DNA of 34,098 bases. Source: an uncultured Eubacteriales bacterium (GTDB lineage: Bacteria > Bacillota > Clostridia > Oscillospirales > Oscillospiraceae). The stretch covers positions 1 through 34,098 of the forward strand of contig URKW01000008.1 in assembly GCA_900548615.1 (NCBI GenBank). Reading direction: 5' to 3'. A program made the position numbers and the translations under genes. The notes below the pieces were generated by a model, which saw only the letters and a list, made by a program, of their open reading frames with translations, was not told the DNA's origin and did no database searches. Shown one piece after another: positions 1 to 6,840 of the stretch (the first letter of the stretch is position 1; each line of letters begins with the position of its first letter).

Positions 1-655
1 TGACGGTGGTGACGGGGGGCAGCAGCAGACGATCGCCCACCACCGCCATGTTGATGATGCACTCATTGCGCGACAGCATGCGCTGAGCGTGGGCGCCGAT
101 ATAGCGGGAAAGCGCATCGTTCACGGCGTCGCACACCACAAGGTTGATACGGGCTCTGGACGCGATCTCCCACTGCAGGCCCTCCTGCTTTGACGGATGG
201 GCGCGGTTGGCGGCCCGATTGGCCCGGTCACGCTGGGCCTTGCAGGCGGACGCGGAGAACTCCGGCTGATGCAGCAGCGCCACCCGCCACGAAAACACGC
301 CCTCGATCCGGCAGATCCGGGCGGTCTCATCGCAGAGGAACGTCCATTGAACGCCCGACGCGGTCTCTATGGCGGTGCAGACTGTCTCGTAGTCGAAAGC
401 CCGAGGAAGGGGGAAGGTGTAGTATTGGGTCGACTCCCGGCGCAAACGTTTTTCCTTGCATTCAAGGCAGACCAGCACACCGGCAAGAAGCACACAGACA
501 CCGACTGCCATGGCGGTTTCCCGCCAGCTGCCGTCCACGGCAAAGGCGATAGCCAGAATAAGACTGAACAGGGGCGGCAGAAGCAGCAGCCCCTGCGCCA
601 GTCCGAAGCGCTTGGCCGCCCGGATGTCCCGGCGGAATTCTTCCGGGCCGGGCAT
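1..655 (-). CDS. Unknown two-helix membrane protein, C-terminus beyond the window
   Basis: An open frame starts with ATG at 653-655, overlapping the uvrB stop (ATGA), and stays open for 218 codons to the left edge, so the C-terminus is missing. The N-terminus is short and charged. Two hydrophobic helices follow at about residues 18-40 and 47-65, then a soluble, Arg- and Ala-rich part with no motif I recognise. The overlap with uvrB implies translational coupling and one transcript. The layout of two helices plus a cytoplasmic domain resembles many uncharacterised clostridial membrane proteins. No role in DNA repair can be inferred beyond co-transcription. The reading frame is well supported; the function is unknown. 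Confidence 0.75.
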   Translation of the reverse strand, partial: MPGPEEFRRDIRAAKRFGLAQGLLLLPPLFSLILAIAFAVDGSWRETAMAVGVCVLLAGVLVCLECKEKRLRRESTQYYTFPLPRAFDYETVCTAIETASGVQWTFLCDETARICRIEGVFSWRVALLHQPEFSASACKAQRDRANRAANRAHPSKQEGLQWEIASRARINLVVCDAVNDALSRYIGAHAQRMLSRNECIINMAVVGDRLLLPPVTTV

Positions 656-2619
656 CATTTGCCGCCTCGCAGTTGGATGATCTGGTCACGCAGCAGCGCG
701 GCGTACTCGAATTCCAGAATTTTGCTGGCGGCCTTCATTTCCTTTTCCAGACGGGCGATGGTCTCGGCCCGCTCCCGGTCGCTGAGCTTCTTCTTGGAGA
801 GCTGGGACGCCTCCTCGGCGCTGTGGCTGATCTCCACCATCTCCCGCACGCTCTTGCGGATGCTGCGGGGCGTGATGCCGTGGGCCTTGTTGAAGTCGTC
901 CTGTAATTTCCGGCGGCGCTCCGTCTCGTCCATGGCGGCCCGCATGGAGGGCGTCACCGTGTCGGCGTAGAGGATCACCAGACCCTCAGCGTTGCGGGCG
1001 GCGCGGCCAATGGTCTGGATCAGGCTGGTCTCGCTGCGGAGAAAGCCCTCCTTGTCCGCGTCCAGTATGGCTACCAGACTGACCTCCGGCAGATCGAGGC
1101 CCTCACGCAGCAGGTTGATGCCCACCAGCACATCGAACTCGCCCAGTCGCAGGTCGCGGATGATCTCCATCCGCTCCAGCGCCGCCACGTCGGAATGCAT
1201 GTACCGCACCCGGATGCCGTTTTGACGGAAGTGGGCGGTCAAATCCTCCGCCATCCGCTTGGTGAGGGTGGTCACCAGCACACGCTCGTTCCGCTCCGCA
1301 CGGGCGCGGATCTCGGCGGACAGGTCGTCGATCTGGCCTACCACGGGCCGCAGCTCGATGCGGGGGTCTAACAGTCCTGTGGGGCGGATCACCTGCTCCA
1401 CCACCTGGTCGGCGTGCTGCCGCTCGTACTCGCCGGGGGTGGCGGAGACGTAGATGGCCTGATGGAAGCGCTCCTCGAACTCCTCGAATTTCAGAGGGCG
1501 GTTATCGAAAGCGCAGGGCAGGCGGAAGCCGTAGCGCACCAGACTCTCCTTGCGGGCACGGTCGCCGTTGTACATGGCACGTACCTGGGGCAGCGTTACG
1601 TGGCTCTCGTCCACGAACAGCAGGAAGTCGTCGGGGAAGAAGTCCAGCAGCGTCATGGGCGGCGACCCGGCGGGCCGCTGGGAGATGATGCGGGAGTAGT
1701 TCTCGATGCCGGAGCAGTAGCCTAGCTCGGTCATCATCTCCATGTCGTATTCCGTCCGCTGGCGCAGACGCTGGGCCTCCACCAGCATGTTGTTTTCCTC
1801 GAAGAAATGCAGCCGCTCCGCCAGCTCCTTTTTGATCTGGGCCATGGCGGCGTCCATCTTGTCCTTTGGGGTCACGTAGTGGCTGGCGGGATAGATGGCC
1901 ACGTGGTTCAGGGTCTTCATGGCAGCGCCGGTGATGGGGTGGAACTCGGTGATGCGGTCGATCTCGTCGCCGAAGAACTCCACGCGGATGGCACGATCCT
2001 TATAGTAAGCGGGGTACAGCTCCACCGTGTCGCCCCGAACGCGGAACACGTTGCGCTGGAAGGCCACGTCGTTGCGCTCGTACCGGTCCTCCACCAGACG
2101 GCGCAGCAGCTCGTCCCGATCCATGGTCATGCCGGTGCGCAGGGAGATCATCATGCGGGCGAAGTCGTCCGGCTCGCCCAGACCGTAGATACAGCTGACG
2201 GAGGACACCACGATCACGTCACGCCGCTCCAGCAGGGCGCAGGTGGCGCTGAGCCGCAGGCGGTCGATCTCCTCGTTGGTGGAGGCGTCCTTCTCAATAT
2301 AGGTGTCGGTGTGGGGGATATAGGCCTCCGGCTGGTAGTAGTCGTAGTAGGAGACAAAGTACTCCACGGCGTTTTCCGGGAAGAACTCCCGGAACTCCTC
2401 GCACAGCTGGGCGGCCAGCGTCTTGTTGTGGGCCAGCACCAGCGTGGGGCGCTGCACCTGCTCGATGACCTTGGCCATGGTGTAGGTCTTGCCGGAGCCG
2501 GTGACGCCCTTGAGCACCTGTTCCCGCAGGCCCAGATCCACGCCCTGAGCCAGCTTTTCGATGGCCTGAGGCTGGTCGCCGGCGGGGGAGTATTCGGAAT
2601 GGACTTTGAATTGAGGCAT
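655..2619 (-). CDS. uvrB: UvrABC excinuclease subunit B
   Basis: UvrB receives damaged DNA from UvrA and, with UvrC, makes the incisions of nucleotide excision repair in the cytoplasm. The 654-residue protein has the usual family length. It shows the P-loop GVTGSGKT at residues 38-45, the Tyr-rich beta-hairpin (YYDYYQPEAY) that clamps DNA behind the lesion, the helicase motif DESH, and a C-terminal UVR coiled coil (LEKEMKAASKILEFEYAALL) that binds UvrC. The ATG is preceded by an AAGGAGA ribosome site. It is the first gene of a minus-strand unit with the membrane protein that overlaps its stop. The uvrA gene that often sits next to uvrB is not in the window. Confidence 0.98.
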   Translation of the reverse strand: MPQFKVHSEYSPAGDQPQAIEKLAQGVDLGLREQVLKGVTGSGKTYTMAKVIEQVQRPTLVLAHNKTLAAQLCEEFREFFPENAVEYFVSYYDYYQPEAYIPHTDTYIEKDASTNEEIDRLRLSATCALLERRDVIVVSSVSCIYGLGEPDDFARMMISLRTGMTMDRDELLRRLVEDRYERNDVAFQRNVFRVRGDTVELYPAYYKDRAIRVEFFGDEIDRITEFHPITGAAMKTLNHVAIYPASHYVTPKDKMDAAMAQIKKELAERLHFFEENNMLVEAQRLRQRTEYDMEMMTELGYCSGIENYSRIISQRPAGSPPMTLLDFFPDDFLLFVDESHVTLPQVRAMYNGDRARKESLVRYGFRLPCAFDNRPLKFEEFEERFHQAIYVSATPGEYERQHADQVVEQVIRPTGLLDPRIELRPVVGQIDDLSAEIRARAERNERVLVTTLTKRMAEDLTAHFRQNGIRVRYMHSDVAALERMEIIRDLRLGEFDVLVGINLLREGLDLPEVSLVAILDADKEGFLRSETSLIQTIGRAARNAEGLVILYADTVTPSMRAAMDETERRRKLQDDFNKAHGITPRSIRKSVREMVEISHSAEEASQLSKKKLSDRERAETIARLEKEMKAASKILEFEYAALLRDQIIQLRGGK

Positions 2620-2657
2620 AGGGGTTCTCCTTTGGAGTGTTTCGCTCTCCGGAGCGA

Positions 2658-2687
2658 CCTACTTTTGTCAACAGTGACAAAAGTAGG
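2658..2687. repeat. Perfect 13-bp inverted repeat of the ACTTTTGTC type
   Basis: CCTACTTTTGTCA is followed by the 4-nt loop ACAG and the exact reverse complement. The core ACTTTTGTC/GACAAAAGT recurs in a second palindrome at 3126-3155 with a different loop, so this is a dispersed repeat rather than a chance hairpin. It has no T-run in either direction and lies upstream of uvrB, so it is not an ordinary terminator of a neighbouring gene. Confidence 0.75.
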
Positions 2688-3095
2688 CAAAAACACCGGA
2701 AGGAACCTCCGGTTCCTTCACCTCCGGGCGCGCTATAATGTGTACAAAATTGTCAGTGTTTGCCGCACGATCACAGAGGATTGCCTTTTTCGATTCGTAA
2801 AAGAATCGTCTCTGCACCAGCGCCGCTACCGCTAATGCAGTGCGGAAAAGTCATTTTTGCATTCACCGTGCGGTGGGGTGAGGGCACCCTACCCTACGCA
2901 ATTCTACCGTAACCGTTTCGTAGGGCGGCCTGCCCTCAGGCCGCCGCGTACAGCGCATCAATTTCTACCATTGATAACGCCAGCGGCAGCGGCGCAAAAC
3001 GGAAGTCAATGCGTCATACGAAACGACAACAGCGGTGTCCTGTGAACGCGTGGTATAAGGCATCATATCTGTAAAAGGCATAGCGTGCGCGGATT

Positions 3096-3173
3096 CTTAA
3101 ACCGCAGGTTTAAGTGGCGGTTTTGGGTACTTTTGTCGCCACGGACAAAAGTACCTCGTCCCCGAGGGGACGA
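3096..3173. repeat. Three consecutive perfect hairpins downstream of radC
   Basis: Three perfect inverted repeats follow each other: CTTAAACC/GGTTTAAG (3096-3114, loop gca), GGTACTTTTGTC/GACAAAAGTACC (3126-3155, loop gccacg) and TCGTCCCC/GGGGACGA (3156-3173, loop ga). The middle one shares its ACTTTTGTC core with 2658-2687. They lie just past the radC stop, so they could end radC transcription, although no clean T-run follows them on the minus strand. Confidence 0.7.
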
Positions 3174-3187
3174 AACTCCCCCAAAAA

Positions 3188-3859
3188 TTAAAGTAAATAC
3201 CCACTCTGGTTCATACTGACAAAATCATTGTCCGCCACGATGATGTGGTCAAGCAATCGGATATCCATGGTTTTCAGCGCGTCGCGCACCCACAGCGTCA
3301 CCGCCCGATCGCTTTCCGATGGCAGCGCCACGCCGCTGGGGTGGTTGTGTGCCAGCACCACGGCGCTGGCACCGGACAACAGGGCGTTTTCCACCACCTG
3401 CCGCACGGAAAGTGCCGTACAGTCGGCGCTGCCCTGAGACAGCTTCTTGCAGCTCAGCAGCTTGCCCTTTCCGTCCAGACATGCCTGATACAGCAGCTCC
3501 TGCCGCTCATGCCCCAGCAGCTCCAGAAAGTAGCGGCCGCATTTGTCCACACTGTTCAGCACCCGCTCCTTTCCGCTGCTGCGCATGGCCCGCTTCTGCA
3601 CCTGCGGCAGCAGCGTCAGGAACAGCGCCGCGCTTTCGCCCACGCCGTCCACCTTGGCCAGCTCCTCCAGCGGGGCGCTGAACACATTTTGCAGCGAGCC
3701 AAATTTTTGCAGCAGCCGGTGCGCGATCTCGTTGGTGTCCTTCCGGGGGATGGCGTAGTACAGCAGCAGCTCCAGCACCTCGTGGTCGGCAAAGCCGTCC
3801 AGTCCCTGCCGGCGGAACTGCTCCTTTTTCCGGGCGCGGTGTCCGTCGTGCAGTCCCAT
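3188..3859 (-). CDS. radC: RadC family JAB-domain protein
   Basis: This 223-residue protein has the standard RadC layout. A helix-hairpin-helix region (LAKVDGVGESAA, about residues 67-78) is followed by an MPN/JAB domain with the metal-binding JAMM signature AHNHPSG...SD, giving ligands His171, His173 and Asp184. The family is conserved in bacteria and named for DNA repair. Its true biochemical role is unsettled, and the JAMM motif suggests a metal-dependent hydrolase. The ATG follows a GGAAGGGGGG ribosome site. A promoter is visible at 3906-3934, and the gene appears to be transcribed alone towards uvrB. Confidence 0.95.
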   Translation of the reverse strand: MGLHDGHRARKKEQFRRQGLDGFADHEVLELLLYYAIPRKDTNEIAHRLLQKFGSLQNVFSAPLEELAKVDGVGESAALFLTLLPQVQKRAMRSSGKERVLNSVDKCGRYFLELLGHERQELLYQACLDGKGKLLSCKKLSQGSADCTALSVRQVVENALLSGASAVVLAHNHPSGVALPSESDRAVTLWVRDALKTMDIRLLDHIIVADNDFVSMNQSGYLL

Positions 3860-3905
3860 GGTGCGACCCCCCTTCCTTGTTGAGTGCGGTTTTTATCAAC
3901 TATAC

Positions 3906-3934
3906 AGTATACCACACTGCGTTTTCCGACACAA
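3906..3934 (-). promoter_or_regulatory. Sigma-A type promoter of radC
   Basis: On the minus strand TTGTGT (-35, 3929-3934) and TATACT (-10, 3906-3911) are separated by exactly 17 nt. The -10 box is about 47 nt upstream of the radC ATG. I saw no clear LexA-type operator across it. Confidence 0.6.
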
Positions 3935-3987
3935 GGCGTATTTATAAAACATTTTTTCGACTGCGATAAAAAAGATGCCCATCGCTC

Positions 3988-4016
3988 TTGACAAGCCCTT
4001 TATTTTGACATACTAT
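3988..4016 (+). promoter_or_regulatory. Sigma-A promoter of the M-box/mgtE transcript
   Basis: A consensus TTGACA (3988-3993) is followed after 17 nt by TACTAT (4011-4016). Transcription would start near 4023, at the 5' edge of the riboswitch, which fits a riboswitch-controlled transcript. A second TTGACA at 4005-4010 has no matching -10 box. Confidence 0.75.
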
Positions 4017-4021
4017 AGCAT

Positions 4022-4200
4022 AAGATGAATGTTCACCGGTAGGTAAGGCTACCGCAGGGATATGGACTGCTGCCGCGAAATGGTGGAGACACCACGAGAG
4101 GGTTTGAACAGGCGATATCGAAACCAAGGTATCATCTAACGCAGTTTCACCGCCCGGCGATGCTAAAGCTTGTAACGGTAGGGCAAGAAGCATCCCCATA
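4022..4200 (+). ncRNA. M-box (ykoK) magnesium riboswitch
   Basis: The leader carries the conserved M-box blocks in order: a GGTAGGTAAGGCTACC hairpin, ATATGGA followed by CTGCTGCC, a GGTGGAGACACC hairpin, a run of paired blocks ending in GTATCATCTAACGCAG, and finally TGCTAAAGCTTGTAACGG. These match the aptamer known from mgtE-type genes of Firmicutes. In that class Mg2+ compacts the RNA and permits a terminator to form. Here the aptamer sits between a strong promoter and an intrinsic terminator just before mgtE, exactly the expected arrangement. It was recognised by eye; a covariance-model search would fix the boundaries. Confidence 0.9.
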
Positions 4201-4217
4201 GGCTTGCTTCCCGCTTT

Positions 4218-4251
4218 CACCGCAGCGCCTGCCGCGCTGGGGTGTTTTTTT
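4218..4251 (+). terminator. Riboswitch-controlled intrinsic terminator
   Basis: CACCGCAGCGC and GCGCTGGGGTG form an 11-bp stem with one G-G mismatch and a 5-nt loop, followed by seven T. It lies between the M-box and the mgtE ribosome site, so it is the expected expression platform: it forms at high Mg2+ and shuts off mgtE. Confidence 0.85.
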
Positions 4252-4294
4252 GTGCCCGAAGCAGTGGGCGAACCATGGAAAGGAGGAACGCGGC

Positions 4295-5680
4295 ATGATC
4301 GATTTGGAAAACAAAATGGATGCATTGCTGGACGAGATCAGGGAGATGATCCGGGAGAAACGCTATGCCGACCTGCGTGACATGTTCCTGCCCATGGAGA
4401 GTGCGGATATCGCCCAGATCCTGGAAGAGGCCGGGCCTGAGGTCATGCCGCTGCTGTACCGGCTGCTGCCCAAGGAGACGGCGGCGGAGGTATTCGTGGA
4501 GCTGGAGAGCGAGAGTCAGGAGATGCTCATCAACGGCTTTTCCAACACCGAGCTGAAGGAAGTGCTGGACGAGCTGTATCTGGACGACGCCGTGGACATC
4601 GTGGAGGAGATGCCCGCCAGCGTGGTGATCCGCATTCTGGATAAGGCCACGCCGGAGATGCGCAAGTCTATCAATGAAATTCTGAAATACCCGGAGGACA
4701 GCGCCGGTTCCATCATGAACATGGAATTCCTGTCCCTGAAGAAGGATATGACGGTGGCGGACGCCTTCAAGCGCATCCGCCGCATCGGCGGCGAGCTGGA
4801 GACCATCAACATCCTGTACGTCACCGATCCCACCCGCCGCCTGCTGGGCGTGCTGTCCGTCCGCGACCTGCTGCTGGCGGACGAGGACGATCTCATCGAG
4901 GATATCATGGATCCGGACGTGGTGTGGGCCAAGACCACCGACGATAAGGAGGACGTGGCTCAGGCGCTGAGCAAGTACGACTTCCTCGCCATGCCCATTG
5001 TGGATCTGGAGAAGCGGCTGGTGGGTATCGTCACCGTCGACGACGCTATGGACGTTATCGAGGAGGAGACCACCGAGGACTTCGAGAAGATGGCCGCTAT
5101 GCTGCCCTCCGACAAGCCCTATCTCCGTGCCGGCGTGTTCGACACGTGGAAGGCCCGTATGCCGTGGCTGCTGATCCTGATGCTGTCGGCCACCTTTACC
5201 GGCATGATTTTGAACCATTACGAAAACGCGCTGGCGGCCTGTCTGGTGCTGAACGCCTATATCCCCATGCTGTCGGGCACCGGCGGCAACTCCGGTACGC
5301 AGGCGTCGGTGGCGGTGATCCGCGCCCTGAGTCTGGGCGAGGTGGACTTCTCCGACGTGCTGGCGGTGCTGTGGAAGGAGGTCCGCGTGGCCTTCCTGTG
5401 CGGCGCGGCGCTGGCCGCCGCCAACTTTGTGAAAATGCAGCTGGTGGACAGGGCGCTGCTGGGCAACAGTGAGGTCACCATGGCGGTGTGCCTGGTGGTG
5501 TGCCTGACGGTGATGTTCGTGGTGATCTTCGCCAAGTGCGTGGGCTGCTCGCTGCCGCTGCTGGCGGAGAAGATCGGCCTTGACCCGGCGGTGATGGCCA
5601 GCCCGTTTATCACCACCATCGTGGACGCCACCAGCCTGCTGATCTATTTCGCGCTGGCGTCGGCGATTTTGGGGATATAA
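4295..5680 (+). CDS. mgtE: Magnesium transporter MgtE
   Basis: MgtE is a dimeric Mg2+ channel of the inner membrane. The 461-residue protein has the full layout: a superhelical N domain (residues 1-125), two CBS domains (about 137-200 and 202-258) that sense cytoplasmic Mg2+, a plug helix, and five membrane helices from about 288 with the pore signature GTGGNSGTQ. I chose the ATG at 4295 because AGGAGG lies 8 nt before it; an in-frame ATG at 4250 sits inside the terminator. Expression is controlled by the M-box upstream, so Mg2+ acts on both RNA and protein. A strong terminator follows the gene. Confidence 0.97.
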   Translation: MIDLENKMDALLDEIREMIREKRYADLRDMFLPMESADIAQILEEAGPEVMPLLYRLLPKETAAEVFVELESESQEMLINGFSNTELKEVLDELYLDDAVDIVEEMPASVVIRILDKATPEMRKSINEILKYPEDSAGSIMNMEFLSLKKDMTVADAFKRIRRIGGELETINILYVTDPTRRLLGVLSVRDLLLADEDDLIEDIMDPDVVWAKTTDDKEDVAQALSKYDFLAMPIVDLEKRLVGIVTVDDAMDVIEEETTEDFEKMAAMLPSDKPYLRAGVFDTWKARMPWLLILMLSATFTGMILNHYENALAACLVLNAYIPMLSGTGGNSGTQASVAVIRALSLGEVDFSDVLAVLWKEVRVAFLCGAALAAANFVKMQLVDRALLGNSEVTMAVCLVVCLTVMFVVIFAKCVGCSLPLLAEKIGLDPAVMASPFITTIVDATSLLIYFALASAILGI

Positions 5681-5750
5681 AAACTGGCGAAAAGTCTTAC
5701 AATTTCAAAAATTTTCAACTGCATATTCCCGATTCTGGCGGACACACTAT

Positions 5751-5799
5751 GGTCAGGCAAACGGAAAGCCACGCTTTCCGCGCCTGACCTTACTTTTTT
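5751..5799 (+). terminator. Intrinsic terminator after mgtE
   Basis: GGTCAGGC and GCCTGACC enclose a second stem CGGAAAGC/GCTTTCCG, with a small internal loop. TTACTTTTTT follows. It ends the mgtE transcript, and the DUF1540 gene starts only 20 nt further on. That gene therefore depends on read-through or on a promoter close to the hairpin. Confidence 0.8.
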
Positions 5800-5817
5800 A
5801 TTCGGGAGGAAACCACA

Positions 5818-6021
5818 ATGAGCAATTACGAAAAGTGCGGCTGCACCAACGACGGCTGCCAGTGCACCCCCAACAGCGCCATCAACTGCACCGTGACCAG
5901 CTGCGCCCACCACTGCAAGGACGTGGATCGCTGCGGCCTGAACTCCATTCAGGTGGGCACCCATGAGACCAATCCCTCCATGGATCAGTGCACCGACTGC
6001 CAGAGCTTCCGCAAGATGTAA
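5818..6021 (+). CDS. DUF1540 cysteine-rich small protein
   Basis: This 67-residue protein carries ten cysteines. Its C-terminal half matches the DUF1540 pattern: a Cys-x3-Cys-x3-Cys block, then a hydrophobic IQV block, and the ending TDCQSF. The N-terminal half (KCGCTNDGCQC) looks like a shortened extra Cys cluster. The Cys spacing suggests metal binding or disulfides, but no function is established for the family. A GGGAGG ribosome site precedes the ATG. The gene lies between the mgtE terminator and a weak hairpin, so it seems to be its own small transcription unit. Confidence 0.85.
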   Translation: MSNYEKCGCTNDGCQCTPNSAINCTVTSCAHHCKDVDRCGLNSIQVGTHETNPSMDQCTDCQSFRKM

Positions 6022-6042
6022 CGCCGCACTGTCGTGCGCGAA

Positions 6043-6064
6043 AAGACCGCCTTTCGGCGGTCTT
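6043..6064 (+). terminator. Weak hairpin terminator after the DUF1540 gene
   Basis: AAGACCGCC and GGCGGTCTT form a perfect 9-bp stem with a TTTC loop. No T-run follows, so termination would be partial and some transcription may enter the TauE pair. Confidence 0.45.
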
Positions 6065-6086
6065 ACATAGCGGGAGGTGGGAAAGC

Positions 6087-6461
6087 ATGAACCAAAAAGC
6101 GAAGCTGGGGGTTTCCGGCGCGGCGGCGGGGCTGGTGAACGGACTGTTCGGCGGTGGCGGCGGCATGGTGATGGCGCCGCTGCTGACGGGCTGGTGCGGC
6201 TTGGAGCAGAAGCGGGCGCTGGCCACCTGCGTGGGGGTGATATTGCCCTTCTGCGTGCTGTCGGCGGCTATTTACGTGCTGCGGGGCGGCTTTGACTGGC
6301 TGGGGGGGGGGGCGCCGCCCGCTCGTGCGCTGCCGTACCTGATAGGCGGCGGCATCGGCGGTGCGCTGGGCGGGCTGCTGTTCCGCAAGGTCAGCGCCGG
6401 GGTGCTGCGGAAGCTCTTCGCCCTGTTCCTGCTGTACGGCGGCGTGAGGTATCTGCTGTGA
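6087..6461 (+). CDS. TauE/SafE family permease, first half-size subunit
   Basis: TauE/SafE proteins are inner-membrane permeases for sulfur-containing or organic anions. A full-length member has about 250 residues and two homologous halves of four helices. This protein has only 124 residues and about four helices, with the typical glycine-rich start (AAGLVNGLFGGGGGM). A second half-size protein overlaps its end by 4 nt (GTGA). The two probably form one transporter. The ATG follows GGGAGGTGG. A run of 11 G at 6302-6312 lies inside the frame and could slip. The substrate cannot be told from the sequence. Confidence 0.85.
   Translation: MNQKAKLGVSGAAAGLVNGLFGGGGGMVMAPLLTGWCGLEQKRALATCVGVILPFCVLSAAIYVLRGGFDWLGGGAPPARALPYLIGGGIGGALGGLLFRKVSAGVLRKLFALFLLYGGVRYLL
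6302..6312 (+). repeat. Run of 11 G inside the first TauE/SafE gene
   Basis: Eleven consecutive G encode Leu-Gly-Gly-Gly-Ala in mid-gene. Loss or gain of one base would shift the frame near residue 76 and also uncouple the overlapping downstream gene. It may be a slippage-prone switch or a sequencing-sensitive site. Confidence 0.9.
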
Positions 6462-6823
6462 CGGAGTGGGTGCTGCCGCTGGCGGTGGGGACGGCCACCG
6501 GTATCCTGTCGGCCTGGGGGGTGGGCGGCGGAACGCTGCTTCTGCTGGTGATGACGCTGTTTCTGGGGGTGGATCAGCGCACGGCCCAGGGCATCAATCT
6601 GCTGTATTTTCTGCCCACCGCCGGGGCGGGACTGCTGTTCCACCGGAAAGCGGGGATGCTGGACAAACAGGCGCTGCGGCAGGCCATCCCGTGGGGCGTG
6701 GCGACGGCGGCGCTGGGCGCGTGGTGCGCCACTGCCATGGATACGGAGCTGCTGCGCAGGCCGTTCGGGGTATATCTGCTGGTGATGGGCGTGATAACGC
6801 TGATAAAAAAGCCTGAACCATAA
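6458..6823 (+). CDS. TauE/SafE family permease, second half-size subunit
   Basis: This 121-residue membrane protein of about four helices is the partner of the previous one. It begins on a GTG that overlaps the upstream stop (GTGA), so translation is coupled. The start repeats the family's glycine motif (GILSAWGVGGGTLLLL), and QGINLLYFLPTAGAG is typical of TauE/SafE proteins. Together the two proteins make about 245 residues, the length of one normal family member. It ends in a shared terminator with the convergent htrA gene. Confidence 0.85.
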   Translation: MTEWVLPLAVGTATGILSAWGVGGGTLLLLVMTLFLGVDQRTAQGINLLYFLPTAGAGLLFHRKAGMLDKQALRQAIPWGVATAALGAWCATAMDTELLRRPFGVYLLVMGVITLIKKPEP

Positions 6824-6839
6824 CGGTTCAGGCTTTTTT
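6805..6839. terminator. Bidirectional terminator between tauE pair and htrA
   Basis: AAAAAAGCCTGAACC, a 5-nt loop and GGTTCAGGCTTTTTT form a 15-bp perfect stem with A and T runs at both ends. It serves the convergent TauE/SafE genes (plus) and htrA (minus). Its left arm overlaps the final codons of the second TauE/SafE gene. Confidence 0.9.
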
Positions 6840-6840
6840 A

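Larger units (their letters stand above)
2620..3187. other. Gene-free stretch with hairpin repeats between radC and uvrB
   Basis: I see no convincing gene here. The stretch holds perfect palindromes at 2658-2687 and 3096-3173. It also holds two members of the GTAGGG hairpin family, at about 2870-2898 (reverse orientation) and 2921-2945. A TATAAT at 2731-2736 on the plus strand has no matching -35 and no gene behind it. The uvrB promoter must lie here, but I could not pick it out with confidence. Confidence 0.6.

Noticed and set aside
1807..2835. 342-codon plus-strand frame over uvrB
   Set aside because: Antisense of uvrB; low-complexity His/Gly/Val text without motifs.
4217..5218. 333-codon minus-strand frame over mgtE
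   Set aside because: Reverse of the mgtE coding sequence and its leader; no ribosome site and no recognisable family.
5722..5751. Sigma-G-like promoter (GCATA, 17 nt, CACACTA) before the DUF1540 gene
   Set aside because: The spacing is one short and the transcript would start inside a terminator hairpin, so the match is probably chance.
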